64,000 bases of DNA from Rothia nasimurium (GTDB taxonomy: Bacteria; Actinomycetota; Actinomycetes; Actinomycetales; Micrococcaceae): positions 124,001 through 188,000 of the forward strand of contig NZ_CAKMSS010000004.1 of the NCBI RefSeq assembly GCF_928382285.1, in the 5' to 3' direction. Below the pieces are notes generated by a model that was not told the origin of the DNA, ran no database searches, and saw only the letters and a list, made by a program, of their open reading frames with translations. The position numbers were made by a program, and so were the translations under genes. Position 1 is the first letter of the stretch; the number at the start of each line of letters is the position of its first letter. Positions 24,514-32,408 of the stretch are shown piece after piece.

Positions 24514-25431
24514 TACCAGCCACGCTCCGCCAGGCGGTGGGGGGGCGGGCAGGTCTGCCACGTTGATACCGACCATGGCCTCACCCAGGCCACGGGAGGC
24601 ATCCGCAACTGCTGCAGGGTCGTTGTAGAAGGCGGTTGCCTTGACGATGGCCTTGGCACGGGCCTCGGGGTTACCCGACTTGAAGATGCCGGAGCCGACG
24701 AAGACGCCGTCCGCACCCAGCTGCATCATCATGGCAGCGTCAGCCGGGGTTGCCACGCCGCCAGCGGTGAAGAGCACGACGGGCAGCTTGCCGGTTTCGG
24801 CGACCTCGCGTACCAGTTCGTAGGGGGCAGCGAGCTCCTTGGCCTTGACGTACAGCAGGTCGGGGGCGGTGGCGTGCAGGGCTTGCAGCTCGGCAATCTG
24901 GGTCTTGATGGTGCGGATATGCTTGGTGGCTTCAGAGACGTCACCGGTGCCAGCCTCGCCCTTAGAGCGAATCATGGCAGCGCCCTCGGTGATACGGCGC
25001 AGGGCCTCACCCAGGTTGGTGGCACCGCAGACAAAGGGCACTTTAAAGGCGTGCTTGTCGATGTGATTGACGTAGTCAGCGGGGGAGAGGACCTCGGATT
25101 CGTCGATGTAGTCAACCTTGAGGTGTTCCAGAATTTGGGCTTCTACGAAGTGGCCTATGCGGGCCTTGGCCATGACGGGAATAGAGACAGCGTCGATGAT
25201 TCCCTCGATCATGTCGGGGTCGCTCATGCGGGCCACGCCGCCCTGGGCGCGGATATCGGCGGGTACACGTTCGAGGGCCATGACGGCCACGGCGCCGGCG
25301 TCCTCGGCGATTTTGGCCTGTTCGGGGGTGACGACGTCCATGATGACGCCGCCCTTGAGCATGTCGGCTAGGCCGCGCTTGACGAGGGGGGAGCCGGTAA
25401 CGGTGGTTTCTGCGGTGTTGTGTTCAGTCAT
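23881..25431 (-). CDS. pdxS: PdxS-PdxT in one frame (pyridoxal 5'-phosphate synthase)
   Basis: As read, one 516-codon frame encodes both subunits of PLP synthase. Residues 1-297 are Pdx[18 protein letters not shown], the catalytic Lys in [13 protein letters not shown]...MAKARIGH, and [27 protein letters not shown]. Residues from about 306 are the glutaminase PdxT. The joint [21 protein letters not shown] is abnormal. With one C fewer in the C7 tract at 24539-24545, PdxS would end in [10 protein letters not shown], its usual family C-terminus, at TAG 24513-24515. PdxT would then start at an overlapping GTG. So either one base is extra (error or mutation) or the tract gives a real fusion or slippage. 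Confidence 0.85.
   Translation of the reverse strand: MTEHNTAETTVTGSPLVKRGLADMLKGGVIMDVVTPEQAKIAEDAGAVAVMALERVPADIRAQGGVARMSDPDMIEGIIDAVSIPVMAKARIGHFVEAQILEHLKVDYIDESEVLSPADYVNHIDKHAFKVPFVCGATNLGEALRRITEGAAMIRSKGEAGTGDVSEATKHIRTIKTQIAELQALHATAPDLLYVKAKELAAPYELVREVAETGKLPVVLFTAGGVATPADAAMMMQLGADGVFVGSGIFKSGNPEARAKAIVKATAFYNDPAAVADASRGLGEAMVGINVADLPAPPPPGGAWLVVFPPVVGVLALQGGVAEHASLLEALGAQVVLVKRPEELEGLDALVLPGGESTTIDRLTRIFGLRQPLIEAIAGGLPTLGTCAGLILLARDIEDPAADQQTLGLLDVTVRRNAFGSQVDSAETELAWGATGADGSGQLTDAGGQVPVKAAFIRAPIVTRVGEDVTVLVRHAGQVVGVQQGHMLGISFHPELTGDTTVHRALLGLASRAEAS
24539..24545 (-). other. C7 homopolymer at the PdxS-PdxT junction
   Basis: Seven G on the plus strand (seven C in the coding strand) stand at the point where the frame leaves the canonical PdxS C-terminus. 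Six C would restore separate PdxS and PdxT. Such tracts are prone to slippage and to sequencing error. Confidence 0.85.
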
Positions 25432-25967
25432 GGTTTCAACTGTGCCCGCCGATGTGGCCTAAGAATAGGGCCAGTTTCTAGCAAAGTTTTTAGACCACAG
25501 GTAGCGAGGCGGACGCCCGTCAGCACGTTTTAGGGGGCAATTTGTCCCCAAAAGCTAAAATTTTGCCCCCTCCATGCCGAAGGGTGAAGAGGTTTGGGGG
25601 ACAAAACTGCAGCAAAATCTTTGAAAAAATGAGCTGATTTGCCCAAAAAACCCGACCTTGGGGACAGGCTGAAAATTTTTTCCAAAAAATTTTTTCACCA
25701 GACAAGCTAGACTTTACAAGGCAAAACAAAAATACTTGATGCGGAAAGTGGCATTTTTGTCCCCATCTCGCCTTGTCTTGTCCCCCAAACGTCCTATAAA
25801 GTTTTCAACCGAAGCACAAAGGGCTAACCCAAAGCCCACAGGCTCCACCCAGGAGCCGCACGAACCCACCCAGGGTTCACCCCGAGATTCCCCAAGAATC
25901 TCAACCACCCCAGCTCTCCCCAAGAGCTTCCCATCCCAAACAAGTACACACGAAAGAGACCCAAACC
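25432..25967. promoter_or_regulatory. AT-rich upstream region with repeated TTGTCCCC boxes
   Basis: This 536-base gap is far richer in A/T than its surroundings. TTGTCCCC or its complement stands at 25542-25549, 25597-25604, 25757-25764 and 25778-25785, with a near copy at 25660-25667. A stem GGGGGCAA/TTGCCCCC spans about 25533-25570. TATAAA at 25795-25800 may be the -10 box of the GH16 gene, leaving a leader of about 160 bases. The boxes look like operator sites for an unidentified regulator. Confidence 0.5.
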
Positions 25968-27419
25968 ATGCTTTCTGTATCCCGCCGCAACTTCCTGTCA
26001 CTGACCGCCGCAACCGCCGTAGCGACCGCACTGACCACCCAGGCAGCGCACGCAAACACCGGCATGGTACTCAACGGCAATGGCCTGGCATCAGGCGTCC
26101 TGCGCTTTACCCCCCTGGCAGACGTCAACTACACCTCCCCCTTTGCTCAGGCATTCACCGATGCTCGTGCCTTCACTACCGTAGGCACCAAGCACTCAGA
26201 CGCCCTGGTGGAAGCAACCTACACCACCTCACGTCCTGCAGCAGGTACCGTTTACACCCGCGTCATCGCACGACGCAACAGCACCGGTCGTGACTACTAC
26301 ACCGCGATGCTCTCCATCGCCCACAGCGGCACTATGACCCTGCATATCGAGCGTGTGATGAACCACCGCACCGTTGTACTCGGTCAGAAGGTTCTGGCAA
26401 CCGCAGCCCCCTCCGCCGCCTTCTCCTACGAGCTGGCTCTATCTGTCCGCGCAACTCGTCTGGTTGCTCAGGTCATCATCAATGGCCAGACCGTTGAGAG
26501 CCTGGTATCCAACGACAACCAGGTCCCCTTCCACGCAACCCCCCAGGGTGTCGGCACCGGTATCAGCGCCTACGCAGGCCGTACCGTTCCCTCTACCCAC
26601 CTGGTCAAGGTCGAGAAGTCCAAGGCGGATAACTGGGGTGAGCACCGCGGTGCCCTGACCGCCTCAGGCTGGGGCAAGCTCATCTTCGAGGATGACTTCA
26701 ATAACGGCGCAATCGATGGCACCAAGTGGCGCGTGCGCGATAAGTCCTACGTAGGCTACGACTCCGGCGTCAACCTCAAGGAAGCTGTCACCATGGGCGA
26801 CTCCTCCGCCAAGATTTGGCTGAAGAAGCTGGCTACCCCCGTCACCTACAAGGACGGCAAGCTGCGCGAATGGGCCACCGGCTACATCGACACCATGGGC
26901 AAGTTCTCCGCTGAGAGCTTCCGCCTGGAATACCGCGCTAAGCAGCCCGCCTCAAACCCCACCCACATCGGCGCCTGGGGCGGCATCTGGATGCGCCCCA
27001 ACAACACCGCTCTTCTCGGTGAAATCGACATCTCCGAGTCCTACGGCTACACCTCCGGTAAGCAGAAGATTGATATCTCTAACCGCTCTGAGGGTACCGT
27101 TCACTACGGCCAGCAGCAGGGTAACAAGGCTAAGAAGAACGCCCTGATTCCCGTACTGGGCCAGAACCTTGCCGATGAATACCACACCTGGGCAGTTGAG
27201 AAGACTCCTGCCGGCATCAAGTTCTTCTTTGACGGGGTTGAATACCTGTTCGTCTCGTCAGAGGATCCTCGCTACCAGGCCGCACTGCCTGCTGGTGAGA
27301 AGTTCAACATCCGTTTGTGCATGCAGGCAGGCAATGCCTACTGGGGCGGTCTCGCTGAGTCCACCCGGGATTGCGCAATCGAGGTTGACTACGTACGCGT
27401 TTGGGAGTACGTAGGCTAG
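25968..27419 (+). CDS. Secreted glycoside hydrolase family 16 protein
   Basis: The 483-residue protein starts with a Tat-type signal (SRRNFLSLTAATAVATALTTQAAHA). Residues 30-220 form a beta-rich domain of unknown type (FTPLADVNYTSPFAQAFTD...). The C-terminal GH16 domain begins at WGKLIFEDDFNNGAIDGTKW, has the catalytic ExDxxE motif in GEIDISESYGY, and ends in IEVDYVRVWEYVG. GH16 enzymes cut beta-1,3/1,4-glucans or galactans. The enzyme is probably exported folded and acts on extracellular polysaccharide or biofilm matrix (inference). Two terminators follow. Confidence 0.88.
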   Translation: MLSVSRRNFLSLTAATAVATALTTQAAHANTGMVLNGNGLASGVLRFTPLADVNYTSPFAQAFTDARAFTTVGTKHSDALVEATYTTSRPAAGTVYTRVIARRNSTGRDYYTAMLSIAHSGTMTLHIERVMNHRTVVLGQKVLATAAPSAAFSYELALSVRATRLVAQVIINGQTVESLVSNDNQVPFHATPQGVGTGISAYAGRTVPSTHLVKVEKSKADNWGEHRGALTASGWGKLIFEDDFNNGAIDGTKWRVRDKSYVGYDSGVNLKEAVTMGDSSAKIWLKKLATPVTYKDGKLREWATGYIDTMGKFSAESFRLEYRAKQPASNPTHIGAWGGIWMRPNNTALLGEIDISESYGYTSGKQKIDISNRSEGTVHYGQQQGNKAKKNALIPVLGQNLADEYHTWAVEKTPAGIKFFFDGVEYLFVSSEDPRYQAALPAGEKFNIRLCMQAGNAYWGGLAESTRDCAIEVDYVRVWEYVG

Positions 27420-27448
27420 TCAGATTCCCTGGGAAGAATCTGATGCGA

Positions 27449-27490
27449 GAGGGGTACCGGCGCCAGCAGCCCGGTGCCCCTCTTCGTTTT
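27449..27490 (+). terminator. Terminator after the GH16 gene, first
   Basis: GAGGGGTACCGG pairs with CCGGTGCCCCTC (one mismatch), followed by TTCGTTTTGTTT. A smaller stem CAGATTC/GAATCTG lies just before it. Confidence 0.8.
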
Positions 27491-27500
27491 GTTTGGGATA

Positions 27501-27535
27501 GTGCCCGCCGCGTGTGCTTCGCGGCGGGCATTTTT
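27501..27535 (+). terminator. Terminator after the GH16 gene, second
   Basis: GCCCGCCGCG pairs with CGCGGCGGGC around a short loop and is followed by ATTTTTCG. It forms a tandem terminator with the preceding stem. Confidence 0.88.
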
Positions 27536-27617
27536 CGTGGTGGACATTTGTCGTGGGGTGCGGACGCCGGTGGGCTAGTATCGGGGGAGCGCGGCTTTGA
27601 TGTGAGGGGAGTGTAGC

Positions 27618-29219
27618 GTGGCGAAGTATTCGCGGTTTGATCAGCTGCCGGTAAGCGTGTCCCGGTCGGCGCCGGGTTCTTTGCCGTCGCAGGTGGCTGA
27701 GCAGATTCGGGCTCTGGTGTTGGGTGGTTTTCTGGTGGCGGGTGACCCGCTGCCTTCTACCCGTGCACTGGCTGAGCGGCTGAATGTTTCACGTGGAACG
27801 GTTGTTTTTGCGTATGAACAGCTGGTGGGCGAAGGGTATTTAACCAGCGGACGCGGGGGCACCCGCATTGCTGCCCATCTCACCCTGGGAGCTGCGGGGG
27901 TTTCCCGGCCGACTATTTCAGTGGGGGAGGTGGGCTATTTGCGTCCTGCCGCCGTGGGCGGGGAGGCGGGGCTGGCGTCTGCGTGTCTACCGGCCTCGAA
28001 TACCGGTCTTGTCCGCCCCACTACCCCCGAGGTTATCGATCTTCGCCCGGGCAGCCCCGATACCTCTCTGGTGGCAAGCTCCACCTGGCGGGCTGCCTGG
28101 CGACAAGCCGCTGCCAACCCGGGTACTGCCCACCCGCCGGCGGGATCCTACGAACTGCGGGTGCAGCTGGCTGAGCACCTGAGACTCATGCGATCGGTAC
28201 TGCGCGGCCCCGATGACCTCTTGGTAACTGCCGGTGCCCGTGATGGCTTTCGTCTGATTCTTACCGCCCTGCGGCGCAGGGTGCGCAACCGTCCGCTTCG
28301 AATCGCGGTGGAGAACCCCGGCTACCCCTCCCTGCACCGCATACCCCTTGCCTTTGGTCACGAAATCCTACCGATTGAGGTTGATGGGCAGGGCCTTAAC
28401 CCTGCCCACCTGCCTACGGGGCCTAACCGGCCCGACCTCGTCCTCATAGCCCCTAGCCACCAGTACCCGCTGGGGGCTTCCATGCCGCTAGCGCGCCGCC
28501 TGGAACTGCTGGCCTGGGCTCGCACCCACGACGCCCTGCTCGTTGAAGACGATTATGACTCCGAGCTGCGCTATGTTGGCGACCCACTGCCCGCCCTGGC
28601 CTCCCTTGACCGCCCGCCGCTGCCCGGCGGGGCCGAAGCTCATCCGGCCCGGTGGGCCTCCGACCGGGTGGTGACGCTTGGCTCCTTTGCCAAGATGCTG
28701 GCACCCGGCCTCAACCTGGGCTATGTGGTGGCCCCGCGACACCTACAGGCTGACCTGCTAGAACTGCGTGCCGATTTGGGCAACCCGGTGTCATCGGTCG
28801 TGCAGGACGCTATGGCGGCCTTCCTCGCTGCGGGCGGGGTGCGCCGCCATACAGCGCGTATGCGTCGGGTTTACCGCGGACGCCGGGAGCAGGTACTCAC
28901 CGCCCTGCAGGGTTTGGATGGTGCCCGGGTTCTACCCATGGATGGCGGCCTTCACACGGTGCTTCACCTGCCCGGCATTGATTCTGCCCGGGGGAGGGGC
29001 ATCGAGGGCGAACTGGTTGAGGCCGCCCGCCTAGAAGGCGTGCTTGTGGCCCCGCTGGGGGATTACTGGTCAGCACGGGCTGAGGCGGGCGAGGCCCTAT
29101 ATGGCCTGGTGCTTGGTTTTGGGGCCGTCAGTGACCGCAAGCTGGCTCTCGGTCTGGAAAGTTTACGGCAGGTGTTGGAAGGCTGCTCTGCTGGTCTAGG
29201 TGCCCATTCTGACCACTAG
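27618..29219 (+). CDS. MocR/PdxR family regulator (GntR HTH plus aminotransferase domain)
   Basis: The protein has 533 residues. The N-terminal GntR winged helix is LPSQVAEQIRALVLGGFLVAGDPLPSTRALAERLNVSRGTVVFAYEQLVGEGYL. The C-terminal fold-type I aminotransferase domain has LLVEDDYDSELRY and the PLP-binding Lys in TLGSFAKMLAPGLNLGYVVAP. MocR proteins sense PLP or amino acids; PdxR members activate pdxST. That pair lies 2 kb away on the other strand, separated by the GH16 gene, so control of pdxST is possible but not shown. The start is GTG 27618. A parS-like sequence lies inside it. Confidence 0.88.
   Translation: MAKYSRFDQLPVSVSRSAPGSLPSQVAEQIRALVLGGFLVAGDPLPSTRALAERLNVSRGTVVFAYEQLVGEGYLTSGRGGTRIAAHLTLGAAGVSRPTISVGEVGYLRPAAVGGEAGLASACLPASNTGLVRPTTPEVIDLRPGSPDTSLVASSTWRAAWRQAAANPGTAHPPAGSYELRVQLAEHLRLMRSVLRGPDDLLVTAGARDGFRLILTALRRRVRNRPLRIAVENPGYPSLHRIPLAFGHEILPIEVDGQGLNPAHLPTGPNRPDLVLIAPSHQYPLGASMPLARRLELLAWARTHDALLVEDDYDSELRYVGDPLPALASLDRPPLPGGAEAHPARWASDRVVTLGSFAKMLAPGLNLGYVVAPRHLQADLLELRADLGNPVSSVVQDAMAAFLAAGGVRRHTARMRRVYRGRREQVLTALQGLDGARVLPMDGGLHTVLHLPGIDSARGRGIEGELVEAARLEGVLVAPLGDYWSARAEAGEALYGLVLGFGAVSDRKLALGLESLRQVLEGCSAGLGAHSDH
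27785..27800. other. parS-like site with two mismatches
   Basis: TGTTTCACGTGGAACG differs from the perfect site at 5900-5915 at two positions. It lies in the HTH-coding part of the MocR gene, so codon choice alone could explain it. Confidence 0.45.
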
Positions 29220-29265
29220 GGCGTAACAGGCTGCCGGTAGCTCAGCGGCGGTCAGCTTGGCTGGT

Positions 29266-29271
29266 TAGACT
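29266..29271 (+). promoter_or_regulatory. -10 box for a leaderless GTG start
   Basis: TAGACT is followed by six bases and GTG at 29278. Confidence 0.5.
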
Positions 29272-29277
29272 GGTGGG

Positions 29278-29928
29278 GTGACTTTTGATTCTCAGCACTC
29301 CGATTTCCAGCAATCCGATTCCAAGCCCTCCACCCCCCACCCGGCTAGCACCGGTCAGCAGGCTGCCCCCAAGCGTCCGGCTGATCCGGCACTTGCTGCT
29401 GCCCTCACCGGACCCACCCTGGTGCACGCTCTAGTGTTTCTAGCTTTTGGTCTTACCACGGTCTTTTGGCAGCAGCCGACCCTGGGCGTCATTACCGTCA
29501 TGCTGGGGCTCTATATGCTGGGCTACGCGGGGGCGTCCTATCTGACAGCGCAAACCCTGCGCCGCGTGGGTGATTCCGGCACCGCCCAGGCCTTTACCTC
29601 TATTGCCCTGGTGCAGGCCGCCGGTGGTGTGCTAGCTTTTGTGGCCCCCCGCGGGGAGTTCTGGCTGACCCTCATCGCCGCCTGTGTGTTGGGTTTGACC
29701 GGTGTGCTCAAGCTACTTGCCGGTATGCGCACTAAAGCCAGCAACCCTGCGGCCCGCGACTGGCAGCTAGAGGGAACTATCGTGACGCTTTCAGCTGCTG
29801 CTCTGCCCGTGGTTTCTGAGATTGGCGATAAGGCCATTATGGGTACCGCCGGTGGCGGCGCCCTGGTGGCCGGTATTTTCTTGGTAATTGGGGCTCTGAC
29901 CCTGCGCGCGGACGCCCGTCGCAGCTAG
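29278..29928 (+). CDS. Small integral membrane protein of unknown function
   Basis: The 216-residue protein has a hydrophilic, Ser/Pro-rich N-terminus of about 40 residues and six hydrophobic helices (LVHALVFLAFGLTTVFW, LGVITVMLGLYMLGYAGASYL and so on). The pattern recalls DUF308/HdeD-like actinobacterial membrane proteins, but I cannot assign a family. The start is GTG 29278 from a leaderless promoter. It is followed by a second small membrane protein on the same strand. Confidence 0.75.
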   Translation: MTFDSQHSDFQQSDSKPSTPHPASTGQQAAPKRPADPALAAALTGPTLVHALVFLAFGLTTVFWQQPTLGVITVMLGLYMLGYAGASYLTAQTLRRVGDSGTAQAFTSIALVQAAGGVLAFVAPRGEFWLTLIAACVLGLTGVLKLLAGMRTKASNPAARDWQLEGTIVTLSAAALPVVSEIGDKAIMGTAGGGALVAGIFLVIGALTLRADARRS

Positions 29929-29959
29929 GAGCTGTCGGGCAAAAGTGGCGCTCACCCCG

Positions 29960-29965
29960 TAGACT
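29960..29965 (+). promoter_or_regulatory. -10 box upstream of the small membrane protein gene
   Basis: TAGACT precedes a short leader with AGGAGG at 29984-29989. This gene thus uses a ribosome site, unlike its leaderless neighbour. Confidence 0.45.
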
Positions 29966-29996
29966 GGTGGAGAGTTTGTTTTCAGGAGGAATGGTC

Positions 29997-30407
29997 TTGG
30001 CTCAGAAGAGTGAATCACCCAATCGTGGGTTTAAGGCGCAGGTGCGCGGTCCGCTGATTATTGCGGCGGTCTTGGCCCTGGTGGCTTTCTTAGGCATCGT
30101 GGTTTTTGCAACTGGCGGTACAAATAACACCCCGAACGTGGTCTTGGCTCTGACTGTTGCGGGCGCCGTTTTCGTGGTCACCCTGGTCATGTGTGCAACC
30201 CTGATTCTGGTGGAACGCCCCAACGACCCCGAGCTGGGGGAGGGTACCGGCATTAACCGGTCCTCCGCCAAGCTGTACGCGGAGGCTAAGGCCCGCCGTG
30301 AGGCCGAGACCAAGCGCCGTGAGGCTGAGGAAAAGGAGCGCTTGGCCAAGCGCATTGACGAGGCTAATGCAGCTCAGAAGAAGGGCGAATCTGACCCCTC
30401 GGCATAG
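29997..30407 (+). CDS. Small membrane protein with charged coiled-coil tail
   Basis: The protein has 136 residues if it starts at TTG 29997, which stands seven bases behind AGGAGG; an ATG at 29991 is almost on top of that ribosome site. Two membrane helices (PLIIAAVLALVAFLGIVVFAT and VVLALTVAGAVFVVTLVMCATLILV) are followed by a highly charged helical tail (AKARREAETKRREAEEKERLAKRIDEANAAQKK). It resembles DUF4229-like actinobacterial proteins. Function is unknown. A terminator follows at once. Confidence 0.7.
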   Translation: MAQKSESPNRGFKAQVRGPLIIAAVLALVAFLGIVVFATGGTNNTPNVVLALTVAGAVFVVTLVMCATLILVERPNDPELGEGTGINRSSAKLYAEAKARREAETKRREAEEKERLAKRIDEANAAQKKGESDPSA

Positions 30408-30422
30408 GCGCCGGTAGAAGAC

Positions 30423-30457
30423 GGGAGCTACCCTGCGGGTAGCTCCTTTCTTTATGC
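30423..30457 (+). terminator. Rho-independent terminator
   Basis: GGGAGCTACC pairs with GGGTAGCTCC around CTGC, followed by TTTCTTT. It ends the transcript of the small membrane protein gene. Confidence 0.85.
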
Positions 30458-30735
30458 CTGCTGGGAGCGCAGCTGGCTGCCCCTGAGTCCCGCGGGGTGT
30501 TGCTCACTGGGGGCGGGGCCGCTCAGGTAACGGTGCAAGAGCTGGGCACTTTGTGTGCGCCCTTAAAAGGTAACGGGGGCAGGTTCTGACGCTCCAGGCG
30601 GCAACCGGTGCCGACCTGTGTGAGACTCTAGAGCGTGCGGTGAAAACCAGCGACCGCTTGGTACTTCTCGAAGTTCTGGTGGATCGCCACGATGTCCCCG
30701 ACCTGCTGGAGCAGAGGGTGGAAGCCCAAAAGTAA
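30458..30735 (+). pseudogene. Decayed second 2-keto acid decarboxylase
   Basis: Two fragments in different frames match the C-terminal half of the decarboxylase at 1180-2835. At 30458-30559, LLGAQLAAPESRGVLLTGGGAAQVTVQELGTL corresponds to MLGASIADRGARGVLLIGDGSAQLTFQEIGTM. At 30574-30735, VLTLQAATGADLCETLERAVKTSDRLVLLEVLVDRHDVPDLL corresponds to VLTLRVTTAAELLEA...DKLVFLEVMMDKDDVPALL, and ends in TAA. About 75 residues between them, with the thiamine-diphosphate Asn motif, and the whole N-terminal half are missing. The GDG motif has become GGG. This is a relic, not a functional gene. Confidence 0.85.
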
Positions 30736-30858
30736 GGGGGGTATCTTAACTTTTCCCTATGGATTTTCTGTCTGTCATGCGCTAATGCTGCATATTCTGT
30801 GTAACAGCCCGCCCACCCCTATGCACCCGTCTATTTTTTCTGTATCGTGTGAGCTGAT

Positions 30859-30874
30859 GCACAGAAATCTGTGC
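30859..30874. promoter_or_regulatory. Palindromic operator candidate before mmsA
   Basis: GCACAGAAATCTGTGC is a perfect 16-bp palindrome just downstream of a TATCGT box (30843-30848) and 22 bases before the mmsA start. Its position suits a repressor of the valine-catabolic operon. Confidence 0.5.
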
Positions 30875-30896
30875 GCCCTCACGGAAGGAGGCTTCG

Positions 30897-32396
30897 ATGA
30901 CGAAGCAGTTAACCCACTACGTCGGCGGCGCCCATCGCCCCGGAACCTCAGGTCGTTTCGCCGATGTCTACAACCCCAGCACCGGCCAGGTGCAGGCCCA
31001 GGTGCCCCTGGCGTCCGCTGATGAGGTGCGCGATGTTATCGCCAACGCCGCAGAAGCCCAGGCCAAGTGGGCTGCTACCAACCCCCAGAAGCGCGCCCGT
31101 ATTCTGCACCGCTTCGTGGACCTGGTCAACCAGAACGCCGACGAGCTGGCTGAGATGCTCTCCCTCGAACACGGCAAGACCGTAGCCGACGCCCACGGCG
31201 ATATCCAGCGCGGCCTTGACGTCGTCGAATTTGCCACCGCCGCCCCCCACCTACTCAAGGGCGAATACTCCGACTCCGTAGGTACCGGCATCGACGTCTA
31301 CTCCATGCGTCAGCCCCTGGGCGTGGTCGCTGGTATCACCCCCTTTAACTTCCCGGCCATGATTCCCCTCTGGAAGTGTGGCCCCGCGATCGCAGCTGGT
31401 AACGCCTTCGTCCTCAAGCCCTCAGAGCGTGACCCCTCCGTGCCCCTGCGTCTGGCTGAGCTCTGGACCGAGGCCGGCCTACCCGACGGTATCTTCAACG
31501 TGGTCAACGGTGACAAGGAAGCCGTAGATACCCTGCTCGATGACCCCCGCATTAAGGCCGTCGGTTTCGTGGGCTCCACCCCCATCGCCCAGAGCATCTA
31601 CGAGCACGCCGCCCGCACCGGTAAGCGCGCCCAGTGCTTCGGTGGCGCCAAGAACCACCTGATCATCATGCCCGACGCCGACCTCGACCAGGCGGCCGAC
31701 GCCCTGATCGGCGCAGCCTTCGGCTCTGCCGGTGAACGTTGCATGGCTATCTCTGTGGCTGTGCCTGTCGGCCAGGTTACCGCCGACGCTCTGGTTGAAA
31801 AGCTGGTCGAGCGCACCAAGACCCTCAAGGTCGGCCACGCCCTTGACCCCGAGGCAGACTTCGGCCCCGTCGTTGCCGCCAGCGCCCTCGAACGTATCGA
31901 AGGCTACATCGCCGCAGGCGAGAAGGAAGGCGCCGAGCTACTGGTGGACGGACGCGGAGTTAAGGTCGAAGGCCACGAGGGCGGCTACTACGTCGGTGCT
32001 ACCCTCTTCGATAAGGTCACCACCGATATGTCCATCTACCGCGAAGAAATTTTCGGCCCCGTCCTTTCCGTGGTGCGCGTCGATGACTTCGAAGAGGCCC
32101 TGGCCCTGCCCACCAACCACGAGTTCGGCAACGGCGTTGCCATCTACACCCGCGACGGCGATACCGCTCGCGAATTCGCCCGCCGCGTCGATGTGGGTAT
32201 GGTAGGTGTGAACGTGCCGATCCCCGTGCCGATTGCCTACTACACCTTCGGCGGCTGGAAGGCCTCCGGCTTCGGCGACCTCAACCAGCACGGGCCCGAC
32301 GCTTTCCGCTTCTACACCAAGACCAAGACGGTAACATCCCGCTGGCCCTCCGGCATTAAAGAGGGCGCCAGCTTCGTTATGCCCACCGGCAACTAA
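30897..32396 (+). CDS. mmsA: CoA-acylating methylmalonate-semialdehyde dehydrogenase
   Basis: The 499-residue aldehyde dehydrogenase has the MmsA signatures: ITPFNFPAMIPLWKCGPAIAAGN, GSTPIAQSIYEHAARTGKRAQCFGGAKNHLIIMPDADLD, and the catalytic Cys in GSAGERCMAISVAV. It converts methylmalonate semialdehyde plus CoA to propionyl-CoA in valine (and thymine) breakdown, or malonate semialdehyde to acetyl-CoA. The ATG at 30897 follows AAGGAGG. The gene for 3-hydroxyisobutyryl-CoA hydrolase follows 12 bases later, and mmsB lies 5 kb downstream, so this is a valine degradation cluster. Confidence 0.95.
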   Translation: MTKQLTHYVGGAHRPGTSGRFADVYNPSTGQVQAQVPLASADEVRDVIANAAEAQAKWAATNPQKRARILHRFVDLVNQNADELAEMLSLEHGKTVADAHGDIQRGLDVVEFATAAPHLLKGEYSDSVGTGIDVYSMRQPLGVVAGITPFNFPAMIPLWKCGPAIAAGNAFVLKPSERDPSVPLRLAELWTEAGLPDGIFNVVNGDKEAVDTLLDDPRIKAVGFVGSTPIAQSIYEHAARTGKRAQCFGGAKNHLIIMPDADLDQAADALIGAAFGSAGERCMAISVAVPVGQVTADALVEKLVERTKTLKVGHALDPEADFGPVVAASALERIEGYIAAGEKEGAELLVDGRGVKVEGHEGGYYVGATLFDKVTTDMSIYREEIFGPVLSVVRVDDFEEALALPTNHEFGNGVAIYTRDGDTAREFARRVDVGMVGVNVPIPVPIAYYTFGGWKASGFGDLNQHGPDAFRFYTKTKTVTSRWPSGIKEGASFVMPTGN

Positions 32397-32408
32397 AGGA
32401 GGCCCACC

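Noticed and set aside
24460-25371. 303-codon plus-strand frame
   Set aside because: It is antisense to pdxS; Gly/His/Val-rich composition is typical of GC-rich shadow frames.
25520-25729. 69-codon minus-strand frame in the AT-rich gap
   Set aside because: Low-complexity AT-rich sequence overlapping the repeated TTGTCCCC boxes; no ribosome site and no family signal.
25736-26293. 185-codon plus-strand frame
   Set aside because: It overlaps the GH16 gene in another frame and its composition is that of a shadow frame (Pro/Arg/Ser-rich).
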